Below, piece after piece: positions 33,584-43,265 of a DNA stretch of 64,000 nt. Source of the DNA: Anthropogastromicrobium aceti (GTDB taxonomy: Bacteria; Bacillota; Clostridia; Lachnospirales; Lachnospiraceae); the NCBI RefSeq assembly GCF_025567095.1, contig NZ_JAOQJH010000009.1. One strand, written 5' to 3'. The notes under the pieces are model-generated. The model searched no databases and was not told the origin of the DNA. It saw nothing but the letters and a program-made list of their open reading frames with translations. How positions within the stretch are numbered: the stretch's first letter is position 1; each line of letters begins with the position of its first letter. The translations under genes were made by a program, and so were the position numbers.

Positions 33584-34417
33584 TTATTTTTTTTCGCGGT
33601 TTAAATATAAAAGCGGAAGTCCAATACAACAAATTCCACCAACTATATTTCCAAGTGTAACCGGAATAAGATTTTTTATCAGAAAGCTTCCCCAGCTTAA
33701 CTGTGATAACTGTGCTTCTGTGTAGCCATACAGTTCCATTGCTTTATTTACGTAATCTGGATTCATCTTGCAAAACAGACCTGCTGTTATGTAATACATA
33801 TTAGCAACGCAGTGCTCAAAGCCTGCTGTTACAAACAGCATAATTACAAAGAAAGATACAAGCAGCTTTCCGCTGATATCTTTTGCGCAAATTGCCATCA
33901 AAACAGCTGCGCAAACTAAAATATTACAAAGAATGCCAGATGTAAATGCCTTGCCAAATGGCAGTGTTGCCTTTCCATATGCCACCTTAATTGTGTAAGC
34001 ACCAAGTCCGCCTGCTGAATAATCAAGCTGACCGCTGCAGTAAACTAGTGCTGTAAAAATCAGTGCTCCTGCAAAATTTCCAAGAAATACAAGTACCAAA
34101 ACACGAATACAGTCTGCCACAGAAATATGTTTTTCAGCAACACCAAGTGCCATTAAACAGTCACCAGTAAACAGCTCTGCCCCCAGCAGAATTACCATCA
34201 TCAAACCTACTGGGAATACAACTGCCGCAGTAAGTCTTGCAAGTCCTACATTTGCAACAGAATGTGCTGCCACGCTGCTCGCTGCTGCACCCATTCCAAT
34301 CATCATTCCAGCTAACATTGCTTTTCCAAACAGCTTGCCAATCGATGTAGCTGCCTTCGCTTTGCACCCCTGTGCATAGCTTTTCGTTGCTTCTTTTACA
34401 GATAAAAAGCCTTCCAT
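33584..34417 (-). CDS. Formate/nitrite transporter (FNT) family channel
   Basis: A 277-residue protein with six membrane helices. The FNT signature near the fifth helix reads TAGFEHCVANMYY, containing the conserved channel His. AELFTGDCLMALG is the second family motif. FNT proteins pass formate, nitrite or hydrosulphide. In a fermentative anaerobe formate export is the likely use, but the sequence alone does not settle it. The gene has its own promoter. Confidence 0.9.
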   Translation of the reverse strand: MEGFLSVKEATKSYAQGCKAKAATSIGKLFGKAMLAGMMIGMGAAASSVAAHSVANVGLARLTAAVVFPVGLMMVILLGAELFTGDCLMALGVAEKHISVADCIRVLVLVFLGNFAGALIFTALVYCSGQLDYSAGGLGAYTIKVAYGKATLPFGKAFTSGILCNILVCAAVLMAICAKDISGKLLVSFFVIMLFVTAGFEHCVANMYYITAGLFCKMNPDYVNKAMELYGYTEAQLSQLSWGSFLIKNLIPVTLGNIVGGICCIGLPLLYLNREKK

Positions 34418-34473
34418 AGTAAAATATCCACCTGTCTTTTTTATTCCAGTCGGGATTTCCCGCCATCTTTTCT

Positions 34474-34482
34474 ATTATATCA
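34474..34482 (-). promoter_or_regulatory. Extended -10 promoter of the FNT gene
   Basis: The minus strand shows TGATATAAT, a TG-N-TATAAT extended -10 element. No strong -35 is placed correctly, as is common for this promoter type. Confidence 0.5.
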
Positions 34483-34513
34483 CAATTTTTTTTGATTGAA
34501 CAGCAAATTTTTA

Positions 34514-34543
34514 ATGACATATCCTTTTCAACTGTGCTATACT
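34514..34543 (+). promoter_or_regulatory. Promoter of proBA
   Basis: ATGACA, 18 bp, TATACT with a TG one base upstream of the -10 (TGCTATACT). It lies about 75 bases before proB. Confidence 0.6.
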
Positions 34544-34620
34544 GAAGTAAAATGTAGCTATGATTTTCTAAATAGTTACAGAAAAATCAACTTCAAAAGC
34601 AGAAAGGTATGGTTTTCACT

Positions 34621-35397
34621 ATGCGTATTGTCATAAAAATTGGTACTTCTACTCTTGCTCATCACACCGGACGACTTAATATACGACGTACAGAGGTGCT
34701 CTGCAAGGTAATCAGTGATTTAAAAAATGCCGGGCATGAAATTGTCATGGTCTCATCTGGTGCCATCGGTATGGGTGCCGGCAAGCTTTCATTAAAGGAG
34801 CGACCATCTGATATGCCAACAAAGCAGGCAGCAGCAGCTGTAGGTCAGTGTGAGCTTATGTATACATATGATAAGCTTTTTGGTGAATATAATCACACAG
34901 TTGCCCAAATCCTTTTAACTAGTGAAGATATTGAGCACGATGACAGACGGCAAAATGTGGAAAATACAATGGAGCGTCTGCTTTCTCTTGGCGCAATTCC
35001 AATTATCAATGAAAATGATACAATCTCTACTTCTGAAATTGTAATTGGCGACAACGATACGCTTAGCGCAATTGTAGCAAGCACTGTTCACGCTGATTTA
35101 CTCGTGCTTCTTTCTGATATTGACGGCCTATTTACGGCTGATCCAAGAAAAGATCCTTCTGCCACGCTTATTCCTACTGTTTGTGAAATCACACCTGAAA
35201 TTAAAGCTATGACCTCTGGTGCAGGCACAAATCTTGGAACTGGCGGCATGACTACAAAAATTCAGGCTGCACAGATTGCAACAGAAAATGGCATTGACAT
35301 GGTTATTGCAAACGGAGCTGACCCTGTTATCTTATATGATATCGCAGATGGAAAACAAGCCGGAACACGTTTTCTTGCGCAGAAAAAAATGCTTTAA
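34621..35397 (+). CDS. proB: Glutamate 5-kinase
   Basis: The first step of proline synthesis. The 258-residue amino acid kinase domain shows VIKIGTSTL at its start, VSSGAIGMG, INENDTIS, GDNDTLSA, LLSDIDGLFTADPR and GTGGMTTKIQAA. The PUA RNA-binding domain of longer ProB enzymes is absent, so this is the short form. The longer frame from 34609 would leave almost no spacing to AAAGG, so ATG 34621 is chosen. proA follows after 20 bases. Confidence 0.95.
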   Translation: MRIVIKIGTSTLAHHTGRLNIRRTEVLCKVISDLKNAGHEIVMVSSGAIGMGAGKLSLKERPSDMPTKQAAAAVGQCELMYTYDKLFGEYNHTVAQILLTSEDIEHDDRRQNVENTMERLLSLGAIPIINENDTISTSEIVIGDNDTLSAIVASTVHADLLVLLSDIDGLFTADPRKDPSATLIPTVCEITPEIKAMTSGAGTNLGTGGMTTKIQAAQIATENGIDMVIANGADPVILYDIADGKQAGTRFLAQKKML

Positions 35398-35417
35398 AAG
35401 AAAGGACTAAACGCATT

Positions 35418-36668
35418 ATGAAAGAAACAAAATGTATTTTACAGGAAGCCAAGGCAGCTGTTTCTTCTCTGGCGGTTTTGAAAAGTGAAGAAAAAAATAA
35501 AGCGCTTCTTGCTATGGCAGATGCACTAATTGCTGACACTTCTTCTATTCTTTGTGAAAATAAAAAAGATATGGACGCAGCAAAGGACACTATATCTTCT
35601 GTCATGCTTGACCGACTAAAGCTTGATGAATCACGTATACGCGCTATGGCAGACGGCATCCGTGCTGTCGCTGCACTTCCTGATCCTGTTGGCCGCATTC
35701 TTTCTGATGAAACTCGCCCAAACGGACTTCATATTCAAAAAGTCTCTGTACCAATGGGTGTTATCGCTATTATTTACGAAAGCCGCCCAAATGTTACATC
35801 GGATGCCGCTGCTCTAGCTTTAAAATCTGGAAATGTCTGCGTACTTCGCACAGGAAAGGAAGCCTTTCACAGTGCTTTTTCAATTGTCACTGCACTTAAA
35901 AAAGGGCTTCATAGCTGTGGCATAAATGAACAGGTCATAAACCTGATTGAGGATACAAGCCGAAAAAGTGCACTTGACTTAATGCGTGCCGTTGGTTTTA
36001 TTGATCTTTTGATTCCACGCGGCGGTGCAGGACTTATAAAGGCATGCGTAGAGCAGGCGCTTGTTCCTTGTATTCAGACAGGCACTGGAATCTGCCATAT
36101 CTATGTGGACAAGGATGCCGACCTTTCCATGGCAATGCGAATAGTTGAAAATGCAAAAATGAGCCGTCCTTCTGTGTGCAATGCTGCCGAGGTTTGTCTT
36201 GTGCACCGTGATGTGGCAAAGAAATTTCTTCCTATGCTGCAAAAAAGCTTGTGTGACCCATCTCGCGAGCATCCTGCTAAGCTTCTCCTTGATAAAGAAG
36301 CTCTTTCAATTATTGATGGTACTCCTGCAGATGAGAATGATTTTGATACGGAATTTCTCGACTATATTCTCGCTGTGCATGTCGTAAGTGATGTGAACGA
36401 AGCAATTGCACATATTGCTTCCCACTCTACTCATCACAGTGAATCAATCATCACACAGAATGAACAGACTGCTGCTCTATTTACAACACTTGTGGACAGT
36501 GCTGCCGTCTATGTCAATGCATCAACTCGCTTTACTGACGGAGGTGAATTTGGTCTTGGCTGTGAAATGGGAATTTCAACACAGAAGCTTCACGCGCGCG
36601 GTCCAATGGGGCTTCGTGAGCTGACAGCTTACAAATATGTTATCACTGGAAATGGACAGACCCGTTGA
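35418..36668 (+). CDS. proA: Gamma-glutamyl phosphate reductase
   Basis: A 416-residue aldehyde-dehydrogenase-fold enzyme that reduces glutamyl phosphate to the semialdehyde. VPMGVIAIIYESRPNVTSDA and LIPRGGAGLI are family signatures. The catalytic Cys is in PSVCNAAE, and FTDGGEFGLGCEMGIST closes the active-site region. Length is normal. It is co-transcribed with proB. Its stop codon overlaps the -35 box of the asnA promoter. Confidence 0.96.
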   Translation: MKETKCILQEAKAAVSSLAVLKSEEKNKALLAMADALIADTSSILCENKKDMDAAKDTISSVMLDRLKLDESRIRAMADGIRAVAALPDPVGRILSDETRPNGLHIQKVSVPMGVIAIIYESRPNVTSDAAALALKSGNVCVLRTGKEAFHSAFSIVTALKKGLHSCGINEQVINLIEDTSRKSALDLMRAVGFIDLLIPRGGAGLIKACVEQALVPCIQTGTGICHIYVDKDADLSMAMRIVENAKMSRPSVCNAAEVCLVHRDVAKKFLPMLQKSLCDPSREHPAKLLLDKEALSIIDGTPADENDFDTEFLDYILAVHVVSDVNEAIAHIASHSTHHSESIITQNEQTAALFTTLVDSAAVYVNASTRFTDGGEFGLGCEMGISTQKLHARGPMGLRELTAYKYVITGNGQTR

Positions 36669-36693
36669 CAAAAGCATCACACTATCTTAACAT
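36665..36693 (+). promoter_or_regulatory. Promoter of asnA
   Basis: TTGACA, 17 bp, TAACAT. The -35 hexamer overlaps the last codons of proA. Confidence 0.55.
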
Positions 36694-36754
36694 ACTTATA
36701 GACGGCTGCAGCTATTATCTGATGTCCGTTTAAATAAATCTACTTGGAGGAATT

Positions 36755-37765
36755 ATGGAACACTTAATTATCCCAGAGGGCTATGAACCAGCTTTAAATC
36801 TGCATGATACACAGATTGCCATCAAAACAGTCAAAGATTTCTTTCAGGATCTGCTCGCAAAGCAGCTAAATTTGCTTCGCGTATCAGCACCGCTGTTTGT
36901 TGATCCGGCTTCCGGCTTAAATGACAACTTAAATGGTGTTGAGCGCCCTGTATCATTTGATATTAAAGAGCAAAGTGGTTTTAATGCTGAGGTTGTACAC
37001 TCTCTCGCAAAGTGGAAGCGCTATGCTTTAAAGGAATATGGCTTCTCAAATGGTGAAGGTCTTTACACCGATATGAACGCAATTCGCCGTGATGAGACTA
37101 CAGATAATATCCACTCCATCTTTGTTGACCAGTGGGACTGGGAAAAAATCATCTCAAAAGAAGATCGAACACTCGACACTTTAAAGTCCGTTGTCCGTGA
37201 TGTATACAAGACACTTAGAAAGACAGAAATGTACATGGCAATCCAGTATGATTACATAGAAGAAATTCTTCCTAAGGAAATTTTCTTTATTACTTCTCAG
37301 GAGCTACTTGACATGTATCCGGACAAGACTCCAAAAGAGCGTGAATATCTGATCACGAAAGAAAAAAAGGCTGTCTGCCTGATGCAGATTGGTGATAAGC
37401 TTGGAAATGGCGAGCCGCATGACGGACGTGCACCAGATTATGATGACTGGGCACTCAACGCCGATATTCTTGTCTACTATCCAGTTCTTGATATTGCTCT
37501 TGAGCTTTCCTCCATGGGTATTCGTGTTGATGAGAACTCTCTTCGCACTCAGCTTGATAAGGCTGGCTGCCCAGAGCGCGCCAACCTTGCTTTCCAAAAG
37601 GCAATACTAAATAAAGAACTTCCTTACACTATTGGCGGCGGTATTGGTCAGTCTCGTATCTGTATGTTCTTCCTTCGCCGTGCCCACATCGGTGAGGTTC
37701 AGTCCTCTATCTGGCCGGCTGATATCAGAAAGGAAGCAAAAAAGCACAATATTACATTGCTTTAA
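36755..37765 (+). CDS. asnA: Aspartate-ammonia ligase
   Basis: A 336-residue ammonia-dependent asparagine synthetase of class II synthetase fold. VSAPLFVDPASGLNDNLNG, MNAIRRDE and VDQWDWEK carry the substrate and ATP contacts. IGGGIGQSRICMFFLRRAHI is the class II motif 3 region. Size matches bacterial AsnA. TTGGAGGAATT is a strong ribosome binding site, and a clear terminator follows. Confidence 0.96.
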   Translation: MEHLIIPEGYEPALNLHDTQIAIKTVKDFFQDLLAKQLNLLRVSAPLFVDPASGLNDNLNGVERPVSFDIKEQSGFNAEVVHSLAKWKRYALKEYGFSNGEGLYTDMNAIRRDETTDNIHSIFVDQWDWEKIISKEDRTLDTLKSVVRDVYKTLRKTEMYMAIQYDYIEEILPKEIFFITSQELLDMYPDKTPKEREYLITKEKKAVCLMQIGDKLGNGEPHDGRAPDYDDWALNADILVYYPVLDIALELSSMGIRVDENSLRTQLDKAGCPERANLAFQKAILNKELPYTIGGGIGQSRICMFFLRRAHIGEVQSSIWPADIRKEAKKHNITLL

Positions 37766-37773
37766 TGCATATC

Positions 37774-37809
37774 AAAAAAAGTGCCTTGGATATCCATGGC
37801 ACTTTTTTT
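37774..37809. terminator. Bidirectional terminator between asnA and trkH
   Basis: A run of seven A and GTGCC (37774-37785) pairs with GGCAC and seven T (37798-37809) around a 12-base loop. It ends both convergent units. Confidence 0.92.
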
Positions 37810-37832
37810 ATATTTCTCGTCACTAATATTTA

Positions 37833-39284
37833 TCAACGTCTCCACGTATCGCGTGACAAAAGAATCAAAATTGGGAAAATTTCCAATCGTCCAGCCAGCA
37901 TATCAAAAATTAGTACAATTTTTGCCAGCGGACCATAAATTGAGAAGTTACATGTCGGGCCTACTAATTCAAGACCTGGTCCGATATTATTAAAGCAGGC
38001 AAGTACAGCTGAAAAATTAGTTCCAACAGAAAAACCATCTATTGAAGTAACTAGCAGACTAAACATAATAATAAGTACATATGCAGCAAGATAGGCGTTT
38101 GTATTTTCAAGCACCTTCTCTGATACGACCTGCTTGTTGCTGCGCACTGCCTGGATTCTCTGCGGACGAAGCATTTTCTGGATGTTTCTTCTAAGACTCT
38201 TAAAGACGAGCAAAAGTCTTCCGCACTTAAAGCCTCCACCTGTACTTCCTGCACAGGCACCCACTACCATCAGACATAATAGGATTGACTTTGAAAAACC
38301 TGGCCACAAATCAAAGTCTGTGGTAGCAAAGCCTGTAGTCGTCACAATACTGGCCACCTGAAAGAATGCATGACGTACTGTCTCTTCAAACGTTCCATAA
38401 AAGCCTCTCAGGTTAATCACAATCAAAATCACACTGCCCAGTACCATTCCAACATAAAGACGAAGTTCCTCATCTTTATATACACTCTTTACCTGCCTCA
38501 TGATCAAAAGATAATAGCAGCTAAAATTCACACCAAACAGCAGCATGAACACCGTACATACATTTTGAATATATGGACTGTAGCTTGCCATACTATCATT
38601 TTTTACACCAAATCCACCAGTTCCGGCTGTTCCAAATGCTGTACACACAGCCTCTAATACAGGCATTTTTCCAACAATCAAAAGCAGGAAATCCACTACT
38701 GTCAATACAATGTACAAAATATATAAAATTCCGGCTGTACTTCTGATTCTTGGAACAAGCTTTGCAACATTAGGTCCCGGGCTCTCTGCTCGAAGCAGAT
38801 GCATTGTAAAACCATCATTTCGGCCGCTGACAGGAACAACTGCAAGTAAAAATACAAGAACACCCATACCGCCAACCCAGTGGCTAAAGCTTCTCCAGTA
38901 AAGCATTCCATTTGAAAGACCTTCTACATTCGATAAAATAGATGCACCTGTTGTCGTAAAACCAGATACGATCTCAAATAATCCATCAAGATAAGACGGA
39001 ATTTCACGTGAAATCCAAAATGGAAGACAGCCTAAAAGGCTCATTACGATCCATGCGAGTCCGACACAAACCATACCTTCTCTTGCATAAAAGCCTTTTT
39101 TGGCTTTTCTTGCAAAAAACATAAGCACACCTGCCACTGCTAAAATCACAAGGATACTTAAAGCAAATCCTAAAATTGCCTGACTATCCTGACCAGCCAG
39201 ACTTATAATCAGTGCCGGCACCATAAATGCCGCCTCCGCCAACAGAATCTGCGCAATCAGCCGCCCCATCATTTTATAGTTCAT
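37833..39284 (-). CDS. trkH: Trk potassium uptake protein, membrane subunit
   Basis: A 483-residue protein with about ten membrane spans and four pore-loop repeats. The selectivity-filter regions can be seen: SGFTTTGASIL, GTAGTGGFGVK, VTTTGFATTD and the fourth near FNNIGPGLELVGP. FGVNFSCYY lies between. TrkH/KtrB channels work with a cytosolic NAD-binding TrkA ring, here encoded 36 bases upstream. The C-terminus RLEIFPILILLSRDTW is typical. Confidence 0.94.
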   Translation of the reverse strand: MNYKMMGRLIAQILLAEAAFMVPALIISLAGQDSQAILGFALSILVILAVAGVLMFFARKAKKGFYAREGMVCVGLAWIVMSLLGCLPFWISREIPSYLDGLFEIVSGFTTTGASILSNVEGLSNGMLYWRSFSHWVGGMGVLVFLLAVVPVSGRNDGFTMHLLRAESPGPNVAKLVPRIRSTAGILYILYIVLTVVDFLLLIVGKMPVLEAVCTAFGTAGTGGFGVKNDSMASYSPYIQNVCTVFMLLFGVNFSCYYLLIMRQVKSVYKDEELRLYVGMVLGSVILIVINLRGFYGTFEETVRHAFFQVASIVTTTGFATTDFDLWPGFSKSILLCLMVVGACAGSTGGGFKCGRLLLVFKSLRRNIQKMLRPQRIQAVRSNKQVVSEKVLENTNAYLAAYVLIIMFSLLVTSIDGFSVGTNFSAVLACFNNIGPGLELVGPTCNFSIYGPLAKIVLIFDMLAGRLEIFPILILLSRDTWRR

Positions 39285-39320
39285 AATTAAAAAACTCCTT
39301 TTTTGCAGAAACTGTATTTG

Positions 39321-40691
39321 TTATGCTTCAAAAATATCGTCAAGCTTATAGATAATATCATTTCTTGTTGTGACAACAACAACTGTATCACCCTCTCGAA
39401 TGACAGAATCTCCTCCCGGAAGCTCTGTAACGCCGCCGTGTGTAATACAGGCTACAAGAATATTTTGCTTCACTTTCATGCTCTTTAACGGCTTATCACA
39501 ATACGGCTTTTTCTCTTCAACATGAAACTCAATTGCCTCTGCCTTTCCATCTGCTATGGAATGAACTGATACCGCTGCTCCTGTCTGATTGTGCATTGCA
39601 CGTATATAACGCACAATACCGTTACAGCAAAGATCCTTCGGCCAGATCGTACTTCCAATCGGAAGCTGATCAATCATGCTGCCATTTTCCATATGACCAA
39701 GCTTTGTGATAACCTGAGATACACCATGCTTAGTTCCATACAGAGAAATAATCATATTTAACTCGTCCATACCAGTTGCCGTGACAAGTGCGTCACAGCT
39801 TTCAATATTTTCACGCTTCAGCACAAATGTATTGCTCGCATCATCATTGATAATCTCTGTTTTAGGAAGAAGCGCTGCAAGTTCCTCACAATGCTTTGGA
39901 TCCTTCTCGATCAAACGTACCGTCATACCATCTTTTTCAAGCTGCTGAGCAAGATAATAGCTTACACGTCCGCCGCCGCAGATCATAACATGATTGACCT
40001 TTTTTGTTATAATTCCAAGATTATCAAGAAGTGTCGCCAAGATTTCTGTTGATGCCGTAACAAAGATTCTGTCGCCCTCTCTAAGCACAAAGCTTCCATC
40101 CGGTGCTACAACATCACCTCTTCTAAGCACGGCACATACAAGAACACGACACTTTATTACACGATTCAATTCACTAAGAGCAACATTGCACAAACGGCTT
40201 CTTTCATCAACACGCAGCTCTACGATCTCTACTCTTCCCTTTGCAAAGCTGTCTCTCTTTAAGAAGCCTGGGAATTTAAGCAGTCGTTCAATCTCGATTG
40301 CAGCCTGCTTTTCCGGATTTACTGTCAATGACAGCGCAAATGTTTTCTGCATTTTATAAACCTGATCTGTATAATCAGGATTACAGATTCTTGCAATTGT
40401 ATGGATGTTTGGATTGATTCCATGAGCAGTCATGCTGCACAGAAGATTTAACTCATCTGCACCAGTCATTGCAATTAAAAGATCCGCATTGTTTACACCT
40501 GCCTGAAGCAATGTCTCCATAGTGGCACAATTTCCCAAAACGGCCATTACATCATATTTTTCTACGTTTGCTTCCAATACCTGCTGCTTTACATCAATAA
40601 GCGTAATATCATAACCTGAAGCGCTCAGCTGTCTAGTCAGCGTTGATCCAACCTTTCCGACGCCCGCAATTATTATTTTCATACCCTTCAC
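39321..40691 (-). CDS. trkA: Trk potassium uptake regulatory subunit
   Basis: A 456-residue cytosolic protein with two RCK units. The first starts with IIIAGVGKVGSTLTRQL and the second with VMICGGGRVSYYLAQQL near residue 231. Each is followed by a TrkA_C domain ending in VREGDTVVVVTT or similar. It binds NAD(H)/ATP and gates TrkH. It is the first gene of the trkA-trkH operon, about 45 bases below the promoter. Confidence 0.94.
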   Translation of the reverse strand: MKGMKIIIAGVGKVGSTLTRQLSASGYDITLIDVKQQVLEANVEKYDVMAVLGNCATMETLLQAGVNNADLLIAMTGADELNLLCSMTAHGINPNIHTIARICNPDYTDQVYKMQKTFALSLTVNPEKQAAIEIERLLKFPGFLKRDSFAKGRVEIVELRVDERSRLCNVALSELNRVIKCRVLVCAVLRRGDVVAPDGSFVLREGDRIFVTASTEILATLLDNLGIITKKVNHVMICGGGRVSYYLAQQLEKDGMTVRLIEKDPKHCEELAALLPKTEIINDDASNTFVLKRENIESCDALVTATGMDELNMIISLYGTKHGVSQVITKLGHMENGSMIDQLPIGSTIWPKDLCCNGIVRYIRAMHNQTGAAVSVHSIADGKAEAIEFHVEEKKPYCDKPLKSMKVKQNILVACITHGGVTELPGGDSVIREGDTVVVVTTRNDIIYKLDDIFEA

Positions 40692-40732
40692 CTTTCATGT
40701 TCGAATAATGACAGACAATTAGTCATTATATT

Positions 40733-40760
40733 ATGATAACACAAATATAAAAAAGTGCAA
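40733..40760 (-). promoter_or_regulatory. Promoter of trkA-trkH
   Basis: The minus strand reads TTGCAC, 16 bp, TATCAT. Confidence 0.5.
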
Positions 40761-40777
40761 TGATATTCTCTCTATAA

Positions 40778-40804
40778 ATAAAAACGACACCCTTTCGGGT
40801 GTCG
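40778..40804 (-). terminator. Terminator after the large NlpC/P60 gene
   Basis: On the minus strand CGACACCC, loop GAAA and GGGTGTCG are followed by TTTTTA. It lies 17 bases past the stop codon at 40822. Confidence 0.92.
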
Positions 40805-40821
40805 CCTTACTTTAGTATTCT

Positions 40822-43029
40822 TTACGGCAAATATGTACGATATCCTATTGGTGTCTTAAAGAATACAGATGTTACATTAATTCCAGTCTCTGGTGAACCT
40901 GCATGAACAATTGCACCGTTACCGATGTAAATTGCCACATGGTTCGGATTATTGTAAAATACAAGATCACCTGGTCTAAGCTGATCGTAAGTGATAGCTG
41001 AACCACAATTCATCTGTGACATGGAGTGATGCGGAAGGCTTACACCTGCCACTCTGCTGTATACCTGCATAGTAAACCCAGAGCAGTCTACGGAACCGCC
41101 AATAGAAAGATCGGTGCCGCCGTATACATAATTGCACTGACCTACCCAGCTTAATGCATAATTAACAATTGAATCACGAAGCGGTGTTGAGTTGTTTGAT
41201 GGAGTTGTAATTTCCTGTGTAGTAGTAGTCTCTGCCGCTGTTGTGGTTGTTGTTGTCGCTTCAACTGTTGTGGTAGTAGTTTCTGCCGCTGTAGTGGTTG
41301 TCTCATCCGGTACTGTCTCTGATGATGGAGCAGTTTCTTCAACTGTAGTGGTTGTCTCATCCGGTACTGTCTCCGATGATGGAACATCTGACGGCTGTGT
41401 TTCTGAAGAAGCCTCAACTGTTGCCACATTTAAATCAAATGAAGAAGAGAATCCCTGATAGCTTACAGTAACAGTATTCCAGCCTGCACTTAACATCATG
41501 CCAACCTGCTCACAGCTTAAGCCTTCTGTTACTGTCTGTGTTGTTCCATCTGTGTAAGTAACAACAATATACAGCTCACTTGCACTGAGTACCTGTCCTT
41601 CTGTCTTACTGCTTCCAGTATAAAATGCCTCAATACCCTGAATTGCTTTTACAGTCTCTGAAGGAGTGGTATTATCAGCTGTTGTAGTTGTAGTATCTTC
41701 TACTGTAGTTGGTGCTGTCGGCTCAGCTGTTGTAGTTGTGGTATCCTCTACTGTAGTTGGTGTTGTCTGCTCAGCTGTTGTAGTCGTGGTATCCTCTACT
41801 GTAGTTGGCGTTGTCTGCTCAGCTGTCGTAGTTGTGGTATCCTCTACTGTAGTTGGTGCTGTCGGCTCTGTCTGATCTGGCTGCGTTTCTTCTGCTTTGC
41901 TTGATGAAGTCTGTGCCTGTGAGCTTGTTGTCGTTTCCTCAGCAGACGTAGCTGCCACTGTCGTAGTAGTAGTAGTAGGTACCTCTGTTGACGTCTCTGC
42001 AACTGTCTCACCATTTAACGCTGCTGTCGCACGCGCTACCATGTTGGCTGTCTTTTTCTGCTCGCTCTTTGCTGTTGTTACTAAGTCTGTATAACCTGCG
42101 TTAGAAGCATCATTTATGTAATATTCCCAAAGCTGATATGCATATGTACTTGCGTTGTAAGCTGCCTGATAATCTGCTGCTGCCATACGCTTTTCAAAAA
42201 TTGCCTCTGCATCGCGAATATCTACAAGATAGCTGTCCAACTGATTTTTTACCATCTGATCAGTGATTGCTACTGCCTCTGCATGACGTGTGTATAAAGA
42301 AACATCCTCTGCTTTAACAAATCCGGCAAATTCTTCATTAACTGCAATTTTTACAAATCCGTTCTGAATTGCAAGAACCTTATAATCACCATCCTTGTAA
42401 ACGCTGCCAACACTATCGGCACCGCTTGATGCTGAACTGTAAACAACCGCTGTATTGGCTTTTACCTTTGCATAACGGTTTGTAAGATCCTCATCGCTCG
42501 CCTTTGCAGCTGCACCTGTTAATACATAATCAGATGACACATAACCCTCTACATCTCCACTTTTGACCAGATACCAGCTGCCTTCACTGTTATCAACAGT
42601 GTCATAAATAGAAACAACACAATTGCTGTATAAATATCCGATCACATTGCTTGATACAGATGGCTTATTTCTAACATTTAAGCTTGCCATTACACTGACA
42701 AGTCCTTCTTCCTTTTCGCTGGCATCCTTTGATACCAAGCTAGTTCCAAATACAACGGAACCATCTTCTTTTGTCGTCGCATTTACAGTAAAAACTGGGA
42801 TAATTTTTTTCTCCTGCGCTGAAGCAACTATATAACGAATATAATCCATAATATCTGCTTCAGGCGTTTGGCTGCTTGCATAGTAGTTATCGAGAGAAAC
42901 CGCCATGCCTGCCACAGCTGTATCCTGTTCAAGCGACGCGCCTGATGCTGCCGGTACTGCAATGCCTCCTCCAACTGCAAATGTCGCAGCCAGACAGGAT
43001 GCCAGCGCATTCCTGCATAATTTATTCAT
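40822..43029 (-). CDS. Secreted SH3/NlpC-P60 wall hydrolase with Thr-rich repeats
   Basis: A 735-residue exported protein. The signal peptide (about residues 1-30) ends near AASGAS. Two SH3 modules (about 128-175 and 185-245, SLNVRNKPSVSSNVIGYL) are followed by a helical segment. A Thr/Glu-rich stretch (about 345-455) holds four copies of a 16-residue repeat. An Ig-like fold (VVTYTDGTTQTVTEG) comes next, then a second Thr/Ser-rich linker, and a C-terminal NlpC/P60 domain. The catalytic Cys is in GGSVDCSGF and the His in NHVAIYIG. It should cut peptidoglycan stem peptides and may span the wall through the disordered linkers. A hairpin in the leader and its own terminator make it a single-gene unit. 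Confidence 0.92.
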   Translation of the reverse strand: MNKLCRNALASCLAATFAVGGGIAVPAASGASLEQDTAVAGMAVSLDNYYASSQTPEADIMDYIRYIVASAQEKKIIPVFTVNATTKEDGSVVFGTSLVSKDASEKEEGLVSVMASLNVRNKPSVSSNVIGYLYSNCVVSIYDTVDNSEGSWYLVKSGDVEGYVSSDYVLTGAAAKASDEDLTNRYAKVKANTAVVYSSASSGADSVGSVYKDGDYKVLAIQNGFVKIAVNEEFAGFVKAEDVSLYTRHAEAVAITDQMVKNQLDSYLVDIRDAEAIFEKRMAAADYQAAYNASTYAYQLWEYYINDASNAGYTDLVTTAKSEQKKTANMVARATAALNGETVAETSTEVPTTTTTTVAATSAEETTTSSQAQTSSSKAEETQPDQTEPTAPTTVEDTTTTTAEQTTPTTVEDTTTTTAEQTTPTTVEDTTTTTAEPTAPTTVEDTTTTTADNTTPSETVKAIQGIEAFYTGSSKTEGQVLSASELYIVVTYTDGTTQTVTEGLSCEQVGMMLSAGWNTVTVSYQGFSSSFDLNVATVEASSETQPSDVPSSETVPDETTTTVEETAPSSETVPDETTTTAAETTTTTVEATTTTTTAAETTTTQEITTPSNNSTPLRDSIVNYALSWVGQCNYVYGGTDLSIGGSVDCSGFTMQVYSRVAGVSLPHHSMSQMNCGSAITYDQLRPGDLVFYNNPNHVAIYIGNGAIVHAGSPETGINVTSVFFKTPIGYRTYLP
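41672..41872. repeat. Four 48-bp tandem repeats encoding Thr-rich linker
   Basis: Four imperfect 48-bp units encode TVEDTTTTTAEQTTPT-like blocks. Their near identity at DNA level suggests that the copy number can change by slippage or recombination without breaking the frame. The units abut directly without CRISPR-type spacers. Confidence 0.85.
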
Positions 43030-43042
43030 ATTTCAAAAACCT

Positions 43043-43079
43043 GTACCTTCCCGTAGCCTGCCATCTTGCCTGCAGGTAC
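43043..43079 (-). promoter_or_regulatory. Leader hairpin of the large NlpC/P60 gene
   Basis: On the minus strand GTACCT and AGGTAC close a hairpin directly before GGTTTTTG and the start codon. An alternative pairing, ACCTG with CAGGT, is followed by TTTT. A TTGTAA, 17 bp, TATTTT promoter lies just upstream. Attenuation is possible; no known riboswitch was recognised. Confidence 0.4.
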
Positions 43080-43177
43080 AAAAATATAATATCAGTTAAA
43101 TTGTTACAATATTATTACAACTCCATTCTGATTATATCACATAGAAATCGCTTGTCAAGCAAGTTTATTTGTGCCTT

Positions 43178-43206
43178 TTGCACTTTTTATTTCTTTGTGC
43201 TATACT
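43178..43206 (+). promoter_or_regulatory. Promoter of the SDR gene at 43266
   Basis: TTGCAC, 17 bp, TATACT, ending 60 bases before the start codon. Confidence 0.65.
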
Positions 43207-43265
43207 AATTAGCGATTTCCTGCTGCTGGGAAAAAATATAAACAGCTCTATGAGGTATAAATATA

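Noticed and set aside
41672..41872. Regularly spaced repeats that could be mistaken for a CRISPR array
   Set aside because: The units abut without spacers, and they are in-frame codons of a Thr-rich linker in a secreted protein.
41192..42094. Long Val-rich open frames on the strand opposite the NlpC/P60 gene
   Set aside because: They are mirror images of the Thr-rich repeats (ACN codons read as GTN codons) without ribosome binding sites.
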